From assembly GCF_014641855.1 (NCBI RefSeq), contig NZ_BMII01000019.1, positions 44,678 to 108,677 on the forward strand: a stretch of DNA of 64,000 nt, written 5' to 3'. Below the pieces are notes generated by a model that was given only the letters and a program-made list of their open reading frames with translations, had not been told where the DNA came from and did not search any database. Numbering within the stretch: the stretch's first letter is position 1; each line of letters begins with the position of its first letter. Position numbers and translations under genes: made by a program. This DNA is from Shewanella inventionis. GTDB taxonomy: Bacteria; Pseudomonadota; Gammaproteobacteria; Enterobacterales; Shewanellaceae. This document shows positions 45,279-55,531 of the stretch, piece by piece.

Positions 45279-45944
45279 GTGTCAACCCAAATAGAAGCGG
45301 TTATTTTCGATATGGACGGAATTTTAATTGATTCTGAGCCCGCATGGCAGTTAGCCGAACAAACCGTATTAAACAGTTTTGGCCTCAACCTGACACTTGA
45401 AGAAGTAGAACAAACCACTGGACTGCGCATAGATCATGTCGTCAGTTATTGGTATCAGCGTTTTCCTTGGCCGGATTATGACAACAGTGCAACCGCAAAT
45501 AAAATCGTTAATGAAGTCATTGCACAAATTAACGCGACGGGTGAGCCAATGCTAGGGGTGATTGACTCACTCGAAGCTTGCAAACAACTTGGCCTTAAAA
45601 TTGGTCTGGCGACATCGTCATCATCAAAGATAATTAACGCTGTGCTTTCCAAACTCAATATTGGCCATTATTTTGAGGCGCTAGAGTCGGCAGAGAATTT
45701 GGCTTACGGCAAGCCGCATCCAGAGGTGTATTTAAACTGCGCCAAAGCATTGGGCGTTGCACCAAGCCAATGTATTGCAATTGAAGACTCATTTAATGGT
45801 TTAATTGCTGCCCGAGCTGCCACGATGCAAACCGTTGCAATTCCTGCACCGCATACCGCCAACCAAGCCAAGTGGGTAATAGCCCATCACCAACTTGCCG
45901 ATGCAAGCCAACTGCCCGCTTTACTGCAAACGGTCAGCGCGTAA
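45279..45944 (+). CDS. hxpB: HAD-superfamily hexitol/sugar phosphatase (HxpB/YniC-like)
   Basis: 221 residues. HAD motif I FDMDGILIDSEP (nucleophile Asp about 11 and Asp13), motif II Ser/Thr in LATSSS (about 115), the Lys of GKPHPEVYL (about 148), and motif IV IEDSFNGL (about 170). The cap sequence and the TTGLRIDHVV stretch resemble E. coli YniC/HxpB, which dephosphorylates hexitol phosphates and 2-deoxyglucose-6-phosphate. The exact substrate here is uncertain. A bidirectional terminator separates it from the convergent patatin gene. Confidence 0.88.
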   Translation: MSTQIEAVIFDMDGILIDSEPAWQLAEQTVLNSFGLNLTLEEVEQTTGLRIDHVVSYWYQRFPWPDYDNSATANKIVNEVIAQINATGEPMLGVIDSLEACKQLGLKIGLATSSSSKIINAVLSKLNIGHYFEALESAENLAYGKPHPEVYLNCAKALGVAPSQCIAIEDSFNGLIAARAATMQTVAIPAPHTANQAKWVIAHHQLADASQLPALLQTVSA

Positions 45945-46032
45945 AGTCGACAATTTGTACCAATCAGGATAAATCAGTGATCATTTTTATGCTGACTTAG
46001 CCTCTCGCGCTGAGTGTGAAGCTTAATTAAAC

Positions 46033-46060
46033 AAAAATGGCAGCCGAGGCTGCCATTTTG
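46033..46060. terminator. Bidirectional terminator between convergent genes
   Basis: AAAATGGCAGCC-GAG-GCTGCCATTTT has A and T runs on both sides, so it can end both hxpB (plus) and the patatin gene (minus). Confidence 0.92.
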
Positions 46061-46077
46061 TTGCACTGCATACATTT

Positions 46078-48342
46078 TTAAAAGTTTTTACCTAAAAACA
46101 GATAAAATGCCTTATCGCCACGGTCTGTTACCCCTAGCCCCAATGCTGCTGGCCCCCAATCTGTATCGGTACCCAAATATAAACTACTGGCGTAAATTAA
46201 GTCATCGAGCTCCATCTCACTGCGCTCAAACCACACATTGCCGCCCTCTAAACTCACCCCCAAATACAAAGGTAAATCGGTAATGAGTACATCACGGCCT
46301 AAATCGTATTGGTAAATCACTGCACTGAATATTTTATGCGCACCTACAAGCGTATCTTTACGGTAGCCAGATAGATTCAAAAAACCGCCTAATTCAGCTA
46401 CGTGTAAGGTAAAGCTACCGTCATTTTGAGTGGTTGCCAGTTCCACTTTACCCACAATTGCGTGATTTCCTAACTGCAGCGCACCTTTCCAGTCGGCTTC
46501 AAACTGCCAGGCTAAATCGTCACCAAATGGGTTGTCTGAACTGGTCACGCCGCTATAAGATTCATCCCTTAAGTAGCTGGTAAACGTAAAGCGATTACCT
46601 TCTGTAGGAAAACTAATGCTGTTTAGGGTGTCATAGGTCAGCTTTAAATAGGCGCCGGTAGAATGGTAATTAATTGAGTCTTGTGAGTCGACCTCACTTT
46701 TCACTTGGCCATCTTCACCAATAAAGCCTAATTCTATTAAACCGTCAGAATCATAATTGTAACCAATACCAAGCTCTAGTTGGGCGGCGTTATTTTCCAG
46801 CAATAAATAACTACTGTCTTGGTCGAGTAAATCCCAACTGCGCATTTGATATTGCACTCGGGCTAAACTGTAAAAAGTTTGGTCGCGATCAAGCGGTTGA
46901 TAAAACTCCGACGCGACTAATTTACGGTACCCTAATTCAACTTCATTACGCCACTCTCCCCCCATTTGGGTTAAATCTGTCATGGTGTATGCCAAACTTA
47001 GTGTGATGGCAGAATCTAAACTAAAGTCATCTTCCCAGTTAAAACCCGCTTGAAAATAATTAGGTCCCCACGATTTAGCCCGAGTAGTAACAGTAATAAT
47101 GCGGCCTTGCTCTACATCTTCAAACTCAGCATCGACTCGCTCAAATTTGTTTAATGCATAAACCCGCTTTAACGCAGCGGCTAACTCTTCTTTAGTTAGC
47201 ACATCACCTTTGTTAATGCCTAATCGTTCACGCAGTAACTTTTCACTGACTTTAGATTGGTTATTAAAGGCAATTTTATAAATCGGCTTTTTAAGTGGGT
47301 CGATCCAGCGCAAACTTTGCTGCTTTTTATCGGCTTGATAAGCTAAATAGGCAGGCTCTTTTATGCTCAATTTTTTAAGTTTTTCTAATTGAATATTAGC
47401 TGCATCTTCCCCTAACTTTAACGCCAACGGCATTATCGAAAAGTCAGTGGTGCTTAATACGTCAATGGCAGGGCGAATTAAAATATCTCTTTCTGTCAGT
47501 AAGGTTTTTTGTCTTGCTGTACTAGCTTGAGTCAACATAGTTGAAAGCTGCTCAAGCACAGCCACTGTGCTGTCTAGCCTGTCTTGGCCAACGAGCGGTG
47601 AGCCTATATCCACGGCAATAACAATGTCTGCGCCCATGGCTTTTACCACGTCTACAGGCATATTATTTGCTATGCCACCATCTACCAATAAACGGCCGTC
47701 AATGATGGCTGGTTGTAATGCACCAGGTACGGTTGCAGAGGCCTGCATAGCTTGTACAACACTACCACTAGACAACACCACAGCCTCACTTGTTGCAAGG
47801 TCGGTTGCAACTGCTCGATATGGAATCGCTAAATCGTCAAAGTCGCCAAACTGCTCAACCAAATCGGTTGAGTGCCTAAGCAGTAACGACATGGTTTGCC
47901 CACGTAACAAACCACTGGGTGAGGTTAAACTATTGTTGTTATAGCCAACAGTTAGCGGAATATTGAATTGATCACGTTGTTGTTTATCACGGTAACTTAA
48001 GCTCTCGCGGGGGATGGTGTCAGAATACCCTTTAGCCCATTGACCATTGAGCATGATTTTTTCAATTTGATCAGCACTGTAACCCAGCGCAGACATGCCT
48101 GCTACGTAGGCTCCAATACTGGTTCCGGCAATATAATCGACAGGGATATTGTGTTTTTCAAGCACTTTTAGCACACCAATGTGCGCAGTGCCTTTGGCGC
48201 CACCACCACTGAGAACAAGACCAATAGTCGGTCTTTCTTTCACTGTTTTGGGTGCTGCAATTGCGGGCTGGATCACCACACTAAAACAGATAAAGCTCAG
48301 CAAGAAACAACCTAGCTGATTAAGACGCAAAATGGCTTGCAT
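46078..48342 (-). CDS. Patatin-like phospholipase with POTRA and outer-membrane barrel (PlpD-like)
   Basis: 754 residues from ATG 48342 (GGGA 8 nt upstream; an in-frame ATG 11 codons earlier is less likely). The signal peptide ends near PAIAAP. The patatin domain (about 38-240) has the oxyanion motif GGGAKG (46-51), nucleophile GTSIG (Ser75) and Asp in VDGGIANN (about 217). A POTRA-like domain (about 340-410) and a C-terminal D15-type barrel follow, ending in FYLFLGKNF with terminal Phe. This is the type Vd secretion layout, in which the lipase is exported through its own barrel. The catalytic residues look intact. Substrate is probably phospholipid. Confidence 0.93.
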   Translation of the reverse strand: MQAILRLNQLGCFLLSFICFSVVIQPAIAAPKTVKERPTIGLVLSGGGAKGTAHIGVLKVLEKHNIPVDYIAGTSIGAYVAGMSALGYSADQIEKIMLNGQWAKGYSDTIPRESLSYRDKQQRDQFNIPLTVGYNNNSLTSPSGLLRGQTMSLLLRHSTDLVEQFGDFDDLAIPYRAVATDLATSEAVVLSSGSVVQAMQASATVPGALQPAIIDGRLLVDGGIANNMPVDVVKAMGADIVIAVDIGSPLVGQDRLDSTVAVLEQLSTMLTQASTARQKTLLTERDILIRPAIDVLSTTDFSIMPLALKLGEDAANIQLEKLKKLSIKEPAYLAYQADKKQQSLRWIDPLKKPIYKIAFNNQSKVSEKLLRERLGINKGDVLTKEELAAALKRVYALNKFERVDAEFEDVEQGRIITVTTRAKSWGPNYFQAGFNWEDDFSLDSAITLSLAYTMTDLTQMGGEWRNEVELGYRKLVASEFYQPLDRDQTFYSLARVQYQMRSWDLLDQDSSYLLLENNAAQLELGIGYNYDSDGLIELGFIGEDGQVKSEVDSQDSINYHSTGAYLKLTYDTLNSISFPTEGNRFTFTSYLRDESYSGVTSSDNPFGDDLAWQFEADWKGALQLGNHAIVGKVELATTQNDGSFTLHVAELGGFLNLSGYRKDTLVGAHKIFSAVIYQYDLGRDVLITDLPLYLGVSLEGGNVWFERSEMELDDLIYASSLYLGTDTDWGPAALGLGVTDRGDKAFYLFLGKNF

Positions 48343-48616
48343 AAAATATCCCGCAATAAAGTAAAAACAACGCATTCTAACAAAGTATAACCTATTACTA
48401 TCATCGTCAGCTCAGTTTTGCCTATGATGCCAAGCAGCACAAAAATGTGATCATTCCTACCGGTTAAGTGATTTTACATAAAAGGCCGTTCACCGAGCAC
48501 ACATCATCGATAAATAAAGGGTCCGGCTAAAAAACCAATTTAGCTTTGTTGGGCGAGTCTTTGGCTAAGCTTAAGCTGTTTAAATTGCTCGGCGACAATC
48601 CATTCGCCGCGCTTAT

Positions 48617-51600
48617 TTATTGGTATTGTTTCATATGTTGTTCAAGTTCAACTTTGGGCATAGGTTTAGCGAAATAATACCCTTGAATAATATGACAGCC
48701 ACGCTGAACCAGCTGCGCAAGTTGCTCAGGCGTTTCAACCCCTTCCGCAATCACCTCTAATGATAAATTTCGGGCTAATTCAATAATACTACTCACAATT
48801 GCCTGATCGGCCTGATTTTGGTCAATGTGGATCAAAAACGACCTGTCAATTTTAAGCGTATTCACTTTAAACGAGCGCAAATATGCCAACGACGAATATC
48901 CCGTACCAAAGTCATCAATGGCAACATCTACCCCAAGTTGCTTAAGCGCTAATAAATGTTGAGTGGCAATTTCTATCTCTTTCATTAACACCCCTTCAGT
49001 GATCTCAACTGACAGGCATTTGGCTGGCATACCGGTTTTTTGAAGCGTTGCAGTTAAAAAATCGATAAAGTCTGGTTGCCTAAAGTGCATAGCTGAAACG
49101 TTAACCGACACAAGGAGATCATGTTGAACTTCGCGACACCACTTAGCCCCATCAATGCAGGCTTGGGTGAGTACCCAACGATCTATTTCGACAATTAATC
49201 CGCATGACTCTGCAATACCAATAAACACGTCAGGGCGCACTAGGCCATCAACAGGGTGGCGCCAACGAATAAGCGCCTCAACGCCCGAGAGTCGATTTGT
49301 ACTAACATTTACCTGAGGTTGGTAGTGCAGTTCAAATTCATTACACGCAATGGCTTTGTGCAGATCGGCTTCTAAACGTAAATGATAAAGAGCCTCGGCG
49401 TTACGCTCGGCTGAATAATATTGAAAATTCCCCCGACCTTCTTCTTTTGCATGGTACATTGCCAAGTCAGCATTTTTGATCAGCGTTTCTGGTGTTTGTT
49501 CATCACCAGACCAAATACTAATGCCTATACTGGTTGAGATAAAAAACTCTCTACCATAAAGTTTAAAAGGCATCTCTATTTGCTGTAATAACTGTTGGGC
49601 GGTGTGGTTAATCGTATCGATATCTTTGGCGTCGCGTAATAAAATAACAAATTCATCTCCGCCAAAACGACACAGCAAATGCTCTTCAGATAAGCAAGCT
49701 TGCAGCCGATTGGCGGCCTCAACCAGTAATGCATCGCCCATGCTGTGCCCATAGGAATCATTTACATGTTTAAAGCGGTCAAGATCTAAAAATAATAACG
49801 CCAATGTTTCGTTATTTTGTTTTGCCGTTTCAATAATTTGCCCTAATCGCCTAGAAAACATTGACCGATTAGCCAAACCAGTAAGCATGTCATTATTTGC
49901 CAATCTACGTAAGTGCTGCTCATTATGCTTACGCTCAGTAATATCAGAAAACACCACAACATAATGCAATGATTCGGCACTACTATTAGCCATGGTCGAT
50001 ACGTTCATCCATACCGGGCAGAGGCTGCCGTCAATACAGTAAAACTCACTTTCACCCGTCCAAAAACGCTCTTTATCAAACACGTCTTCTAAATCAAAGG
50101 GTTCTACCGTTGTTGCCACTAAGTCAATAAATGGTTTACCCACTAAATCACGCTGATGTGCGGCTAAAATTAAACTTGCAGCGGCATTGCTAATTTTGAT
50201 GTCTTTATTGGCATCTAAAATCAGCATACCTTCTGAGGTGTTTTCAAATGCTTGAGCAAGTAAATTTGCCTCACTTTCAAGCATTCTTTGCTGGGTGATG
50301 TCTGTGTACATACCCGCCGCATGGAGCAATTGTTTGCCATTAGAAGCAACCTCAATCGCCCTTCCCTTTATGCGTAACCAGTGCCATTTGTTGTCATGTG
50401 AATTTTGGTAGCGATATTCAATATTGATCGAGTCTGTTTTACCTTTGGCAAAATCAGCCCAGGCCGCATCAAGGCGAAACTTATCATCTGGATGAACAGG
50501 AATATCTTGCAGAGCAATCCGTATAAATGGGGTAGAACCAAGCACCCCACCGCGATTATCGAGTGACAATATCTGAGAATCGTTATGCCACTCCCATAAA
50601 TCAGAATCACTGCCCTTTAATGCCTGCTGTAAACGCTCGTCACTTTGCATTAATGCGGTATTTATTTGCTTAAAACGACTCACTTGGCGTTGTCTATATA
50701 ACAAAAGCATCACGGCTAATAATAATAAGGCAAACAGTAACGCGCCTTTAAACTGTTGAGACTTCCACCAAAATTGTTTTACCTTAAAAGAATATTGAAA
50801 TGGCTCACTGGTCCAAACACCATTACGCTTGTATAAGAGATCTAAGCTATATTCGCCCGCACTTAAGCCGGTAATGTTTATTTGAGATTGCCCCTCGAGC
50901 AATAAATAATTGCCCGCATCAGCCCCCTCTTTTGCCAATCGATATTGCAATGTCATTGGGGTGTCGTCTAAATAATCTAACATGGCAATCTGAAAGCTAA
51001 TCAGGCTCGCACCAGGTTCAACTTGAGTTAATTGGCTAGGAATAAGATACACTGCAGTGCTGTCTTCATAAAAAACCGAGACAGATTCAAGAATCACTTT
51101 ATCGTTAACGGTACGTGGCGCTAGTTTATCTAAATCAATTAACATGGCACCGTCTGGCGTACCAATAAAAAAGCCTTTTTCAGGGGCATAAAACTTGGCC
51201 GACTCATTAAATTCGTCCGAAATAAACCCATCTTTATGGCTAAATGAGCTAACCTTTCCTGTTGTCTTGTTAATTTTAACCAGTGCACTTGCACACCCAA
51301 CAATATGCTCGGTGGCAGTGTCTTGTAAAAAGTACACGACCTTACAATCGATTTTCCATTGCTGATCCAGTGATTTAGTTGCATTAGTTTGGGTGTTGAG
51401 CTCAATAATCCCTTGTTGCGTTGTGCCAAGCCACAGTACGTTGGGTTCAACTTGCAATAAAGAATTAATCATTGGCTTATTTTCTAATTCACTAAATAAG
51501 CCTAACTGCGAATGAAAAACCCCATCAACGTCCACATAACCAAAAACTTTTCCTCCAGAGAGCCATAATCGGCCACGGCTATCCCGTAAAAAGTCACTGT

Positions 51601-53062
51601 ACCAGGTATTAGTAAATTGAGTGTCGTCGCCAACCAACGGCTCAAGCACAAGATCTTTATTGCCATCTTGCCAATAATAAAGCCCTTTATTAGTGCCAAT
51701 CCATAACCGCTGCGGCATGAGCTTGTCACGGTACAGCTTAACGATAACTTTACCGCTTAACGACTCTTTACCCCCACTCCAGGTTGCAAAATCAGTCCCT
51801 ATGTTGGTATTTTTATTAACCACATACAGGCCGTTTGTCGTCCCTAATGCAATATGGTTTTCATCCAAAGAGGCAAGCGTGTATATGCTGTCGCTTATCT
51901 TGAGCCCTGCCGGGATTACGGTTGTCGACACTCCTTTACCCTCTACAACAGATAAACGACCATCAGCTCCAAACCATATTTTGTCGCCTTCGATGTAAAT
52001 TGACCAAACCATTTCATTTGCCAATTTGTAAGACGATTTACTAGAGTACTTATCCAGGAGAAAAGCCGGTTTTCCGGCCACAACTGCCAAGCCATCGCCA
52101 GAACCACCGACCCATATTAAGCCATCTGCATCCACAGCAATATCATGAATATAGTCGATATTAGCTTTTTGTTTTAACTCATCTTTATAAACCAAAATCT
52201 GATTATTTTGCTGTTGCCAAAAGATTAAACCGCTGCGACTTGAAATCCACAAATCGCCATTGAGATCCTCAGTCATTTGCTCAACAAAATAAGGGATTTC
52301 ATTTATGGCTTTTAATGTTAAAGAATCAGGAAAAACTTGATACAAACCATTTGAGGTGAGCAACCAAACTCGATGTTGCTTGTCTTGAAATATTTTTTTG
52401 ATTAATCCGTTTTTATCACTCCACGGAAAACGCCCTAAAAAGCTGCCATCAGCATGATGAATTTGCAGCTCACTTTTAGTCGTAAACACATACTGGCCAT
52501 TATGCAGTTGTAAGGCATTTATCCAGGCTAAATCGCGGTTTAAATGGTGTTTGGTCGATACACTTAATGACTGAGTTTCATCATCAAAATAGTATACTTG
52601 ACCAGAATAACTGAGTAACAATAATTGGTTATCTAATTGTCTTTGGTAAGCAACAACTCGAATACTCTTATTCAAGTTGCTTACTTCATTGGCTTCAGGG
52701 TTAAGCAATAAGCGAAATTGATTATCAATGATACTGTACAAATACAATGACGATTGAGTACCAATAAGTAAGTGATCTGGGCCTGAGTTGATGACAGAGG
52801 TGGTTAGCTCATCGTCGAGTACCGAATCAAAACCCACTTTATCGATACGCCTAACCTTGCTATTACTGACTCGATATAATCCCTCTTGAGTCGCAAGCCA
52901 TACATAACCATAACGATCAAAGCTGATATCTTGAATTCTTGCGTTTGCCAAACCATCTTTTGCGTTAAAGACACGTTGAATGATATCGGCCCCGCGCACA
53001 GGCATTGCGGCCAAAATAAATAGCATCACACAACTTATACAATAGCTAACCGCTCTAATCAT
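48617..53062 (-). CDS. Large propeller-sensor diguanylate cyclase/phosphodiesterase (PAS-GGDEF-EAL)
   Basis: 1481 residues. Signal peptide (1-24). A periplasmic double beta-propeller region of two-component-regulator type, with repeated [16 protein letters not shown] motifs, runs to about 680. Then a Y_Y_Y domain (about 690-757), one membrane segment (769-787), two PAS domains (about 805-925 and 930-1045), GGDEF (RFGGDEF, about 1133) and EAL (GVEALIRW, about 1262). Both signature motifs are intact and no RxxD inhibitory site precedes GGDEF. It likely senses a periplasmic signal and adjusts c-di-GMP. It stands alone, with a repeat-rich spacer upstream. Confidence 0.94.
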   Translation of the reverse strand: MIRAVSYCISCVMLFILAAMPVRGADIIQRVFNAKDGLANARIQDISFDRYGYVWLATQEGLYRVSNSKVRRIDKVGFDSVLDDELTTSVINSGPDHLLIGTQSSLYLYSIIDNQFRLLLNPEANEVSNLNKSIRVVAYQRQLDNQLLLLSYSGQVYYFDDETQSLSVSTKHHLNRDLAWINALQLHNGQYVFTTKSELQIHHADGSFLGRFPWSDKNGLIKKIFQDKQHRVWLLTSNGLYQVFPDSLTLKAINEIPYFVEQMTEDLNGDLWISSRSGLIFWQQQNNQILVYKDELKQKANIDYIHDIAVDADGLIWVGGSGDGLAVVAGKPAFLLDKYSSKSSYKLANEMVWSIYIEGDKIWFGADGRLSVVEGKGVSTTVIPAGLKISDSIYTLASLDENHIALGTTNGLYVVNKNTNIGTDFATWSGGKESLSGKVIVKLYRDKLMPQRLWIGTNKGLYYWQDGNKDLVLEPLVGDDTQFTNTWYSDFLRDSRGRLWLSGGKVFGYVDVDGVFHSQLGLFSELENKPMINSLLQVEPNVLWLGTTQQGIIELNTQTNATKSLDQQWKIDCKVVYFLQDTATEHIVGCASALVKINKTTGKVSSFSHKDGFISDEFNESAKFYAPEKGFFIGTPDGAMLIDLDKLAPRTVNDKVILESVSVFYEDSTAVYLIPSQLTQVEPGASLISFQIAMLDYLDDTPMTLQYRLAKEGADAGNYLLLEGQSQINITGLSAGEYSLDLLYKRNGVWTSEPFQYSFKVKQFWWKSQQFKGALLFALLLLAVMLLLYRQRQVSRFKQINTALMQSDERLQQALKGSDSDLWEWHNDSQILSLDNRGGVLGSTPFIRIALQDIPVHPDDKFRLDAAWADFAKGKTDSINIEYRYQNSHDNKWHWLRIKGRAIEVASNGKQLLHAAGMYTDITQQRMLESEANLLAQAFENTSEGMLILDANKDIKISNAAASLILAAHQRDLVGKPFIDLVATTVEPFDLEDVFDKERFWTGESEFYCIDGSLCPVWMNVSTMANSSAESLHYVVVFSDITERKHNEQHLRRLANNDMLTGLANRSMFSRRLGQIIETAKQNNETLALLFLDLDRFKHVNDSYGHSMGDALLVEAANRLQACLSEEHLLCRFGGDEFVILLRDAKDIDTINHTAQQLLQQIEMPFKLYGREFFISTSIGISIWSGDEQTPETLIKNADLAMYHAKEEGRGNFQYYSAERNAEALYHLRLEADLHKAIACNEFELHYQPQVNVSTNRLSGVEALIRWRHPVDGLVRPDVFIGIAESCGLIVEIDRWVLTQACIDGAKWCREVQHDLLVSVNVSAMHFRQPDFIDFLTATLQKTGMPAKCLSVEITEGVLMKEIEIATQHLLALKQLGVDVAIDDFGTGYSSLAYLRSFKVNTLKIDRSFLIHIDQNQADQAIVSSIIELARNLSLEVIAEGVETPEQLAQLVQRGCHIIQGYYFAKPMPKVELEQHMKQYQ

Positions 53063-53361
53063 AAAATTCGCTTAACCTTAACATGATAACCACAGGCAAC
53101 TTGCCTAAAAAATACATCCAAAACAGGCATCACTCATTGAAGCCAGGATAATGCAGCAAAACCAAGACAATCATTTAATGTTTTAACATTAATAGCTTAA
53201 CAAAGTCACCCGTTTAATGAGTCAGATGCATATCTGCGTAATATTTTATCGGTAATAAACAAAACGAATCTATAATTGGCATACCATATTGTAAGCAAGT
53301 ATATGATAGATGGTGATTTATCCTCCTCACTACATCATCAATTTAGCTCGAAGAAAATAAC
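53063..53361. other. Promoter-side spacer of the sensor gene
   Basis: About 300 bp, AT-rich, with no credible gene. It should hold the promoter of the large sensor. No specific operator was recognised. Confidence 0.5.
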
Positions 53362-53676
53362 TTATACCATTTCCATTAATTATGTGACCAATCAGAGTCG
53401 CTCAGACTGTTCAGTTTGAGGCGCATTGTTGAAATAATGGTTATTCCCTTCTAAGGCAATGCAACAAAGAAATGGACTGTCTGAGCGTCTCCTGCAAGGC
53501 GGGTTTCTGTGCCTTCTATGCTGCTTAATAGTATTTTGACGTACGACTGCATGGATGCAGGAGGTAGAGCAACGCAGGAGCAGTTGCCGAGAGCAACTAT
53601 GCCTACAATCCTATTACTTGCCTAGAAGGCACAGAATTCCCGCTGAATGACCAGATAATTAGTGGAATTGGTATTA
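53362..53676. mobile_element. MITE-like foldback element, about 315 bp, non-coding
   Basis: The ends are imperfect inverted repeats of about 23 bp. The left begins ATACCATTTCCATTAATTAT (from 53364); the right, read inward on the minus strand, begins ATACCAATTCCACTAATTAT. Nested inverted repeats lie inside: CGCTCAGAC (about 53398-53406) with GTCTGAGCG (53479-53487), and TCTGTGCCTTCT (about 53506) with AGAAGGCACAGA (about 53624). A small CTGC-ATGGAT-GCAG hairpin lies at 53547-53560. There is no open frame. It is probably mobilised in trans by a transposase encoded elsewhere. Confidence 0.75.
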
Positions 53677-53882
53677 TTTCACATCGTAATCATGGCTCCA
53701 TTTTCTTGATTGTCCGCAAAAATAAAAAGTAGCGTTTGTTTATTAAAAAGTAGCAGGCTTACTTAATGATTTTGAGTACACAATATACTATTACTCACGA
53801 GGATTAACGCATCAACAATACCCTATCAAAGCAAAGGTCATTATTGAGCTGCCTAGGCTGAAGCTTAAAAAAAATATCAAAA

Positions 53883-53911
53883 AAAAGCACCCCAAATAAG
53901 GAGTGCTTTAA
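53883..53911 (-). terminator. Rho-independent terminator of lpdA
   Basis: On the minus strand, AAAGCACTCC-TTATTT-GGGGTGCTTTTTT, a stem of about 10 bp with one mismatch and a T-run, about 21 nt after the lpdA stop. The 205-nt stretch between it and the MITE shows nothing else recognisable. Confidence 0.85.
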
Positions 53912-53931
53912 TGTGTAGCGACTAACCGGTA

Positions 53932-55359
53932 TTACTTCTTCTTAACCGCTTTTGGGTTAGGTAAATCAGTAATTGAACCTTCATATAACTCTGCGGCTAA
54001 ACCTACTGACTCATGTAACGTTGGGTGAGCATGAATAGTTAATGCTAAATCTTCAGCATCGCAACCCATTTCAATCGCTAGGCCAATTTCACCTAATAAT
54101 TCACCACCGTTAACACCAACAATAGCACCACCAATCACACGGTGAGTGTCTTTGTCGAAAATTAACTTAGTCATACCGTCGCTTGCATCAGATGCGATTG
54201 CACGGCCAGAGGCTGCCCATGGGAACTTAGCAACTTCGTAAGACAAACCTTGCTCTTTCGCTTCTTTCTCTGTTACACCAACCCATGCAACTTCTGGGTC
54301 AGTATAGGCAATCGATGGGATCACTTTCGGGTCAAAGTAGTGCTTCATACCAGCAATCACTTCAGCAGCTACGTGGCCTTCATGCACGCCTTTGTGTGCA
54401 AGCATAGGTTGACCAACGATGTCACCAATAGCATAAATGTGCGGTACGTTAGTACGTAATTGCTTATCAACATTGATAAAGCCGCGCTCATCTACATTAA
54501 CGCCCGCTTTTTCAGCATCTAAAGACTTACCATTTGGCGCACGGCCAATAGCCACTAATACTGCATCGTAACGAACTGGCTCAGCAGGTGCTTTTTTGCC
54601 TTCCATCGATACATAAATGCCATCGTCTTTAGCTTCAACCGCAGTCACTTTGGTTTCTAGCATTAGGTTAAACTTGTTTTTAATCTTCTTAGTGAAAACT
54701 TGAACAATGTCTTTGTCGGCAGCAGGAATAACTTGGTCGAACATTTCAACCACGTCAATTTCACTACCTAGTGATGAGTAAACTGTGCCCATTTCTAGAC
54801 CAATAATACCACCACCCATTACCAATAACTTACAAGGCACTTCTTTCAACTCTAGCGCATCGGTAGAATCCCAAATGCGTGGGTCTTCGTGTGGAATAAA
54901 TGGCAATTTAATAGGACGAGAACCTGCGGCAATAATCGCGTTGTCAAAGTTAACGACTTTAACGCCATCTTCACCTTGTACTTCAATGGTATTTGGGCCG
55001 GTAAATTTACCTAAGCCGTTAACCACTGTCACTTTACGCATTTTAGCCATGCCACCTAAGCCACCGGTTAGTTGGCCGATAACTTTTTCTTTATAGCTGC
55101 GTAATTTATCTAAATCAATTTGTGGCTCGCCAAAGCTTACACCGTGAGCTGCCACAGTTTTTGCTTCTTCGATGACTTTAGATACGTGTAATAATGCTTT
55201 AGATGGGATACACCCCACATTTAAACATACGCCACCTAAGGTGCTGTAACGTTCAATAATGACGGTTTCTAAGCCTAGGTCCGCAGCACGAAAAGCCGCT
55301 GAATAACCTGCAGGGCCCGCGCCTAATACAACTACCTGAGTTTTAATTTCGTTACTCAT
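53932..55359 (-). CDS. lpdA: Dihydrolipoyl dehydrogenase (E3)
   Basis: 475 residues. FAD-dependent oxidoreductase that re-oxidises dihydrolipoamide of the pyruvate and 2-oxoglutarate dehydrogenase complexes, reducing NAD. FAD-binding VVLGAGPAGYSAAFRA (about residue 10), redox disulfide GGVCLNVGCIPSKALL (Cys45/Cys50), NAD-binding GGGIIGLEMG (about 180), FAD site YAIGDIVG (about 310), and catalytic HAHPTLHES (His about 445) are present. It is separated from aceF by a terminator, so it may have its own promoter in the 170-nt gap. Confidence 0.98.
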   Translation of the reverse strand: MSNEIKTQVVVLGAGPAGYSAAFRAADLGLETVIIERYSTLGGVCLNVGCIPSKALLHVSKVIEEAKTVAAHGVSFGEPQIDLDKLRSYKEKVIGQLTGGLGGMAKMRKVTVVNGLGKFTGPNTIEVQGEDGVKVVNFDNAIIAAGSRPIKLPFIPHEDPRIWDSTDALELKEVPCKLLVMGGGIIGLEMGTVYSSLGSEIDVVEMFDQVIPAADKDIVQVFTKKIKNKFNLMLETKVTAVEAKDDGIYVSMEGKKAPAEPVRYDAVLVAIGRAPNGKSLDAEKAGVNVDERGFINVDKQLRTNVPHIYAIGDIVGQPMLAHKGVHEGHVAAEVIAGMKHYFDPKVIPSIAYTDPEVAWVGVTEKEAKEQGLSYEVAKFPWAASGRAIASDASDGMTKLIFDKDTHRVIGGAIVGVNGGELLGEIGLAIEMGCDAEDLALTIHAHPTLHESVGLAAELYEGSITDLPNPKAVKKK

Positions 55360-55492
55360 GTTTTCCTCTATCCTTTGCTATTGACGGTGATACCGCCTCG
55401 TGGCCAGATCGTGTAAGCTGACCGCATTTTACACTTTGTTTGACACGAATCACAATCCTAGAAAGACGGATTGATTGGTATCACGCTGTAAA

Positions 55493-55524
55493 CAAAAAAG
55501 GCTGCTTGAATAATCAAGCAGCCT
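55493..55524 (-). terminator. Rho-independent terminator after aceF
   Basis: GGCTGCTTGA-ATAA-TCAAGCAGCC, a perfect 10-bp stem, followed on the minus strand by a T-run. It lies 8 nt past the aceF stop and uncouples aceEF from lpdA. Confidence 0.93.
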
Positions 55525-55531
55525 ATTGGTA

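Noticed and set aside
48543..48615. About 25 open codons (KRGEWIVAEQFKQ...) just after the sensor stop, in another frame
   Set aside because: Protein-like by eye, but too short to separate from chance, and the sensor's EAL domain already ends normally.
55471..55484. TTGATTGGTATCAC, an FNR-like site upstream of lpdA
   Set aside because: One of ten consensus bases is wrong and there is no supporting promoter geometry, so it was not listed as a site.
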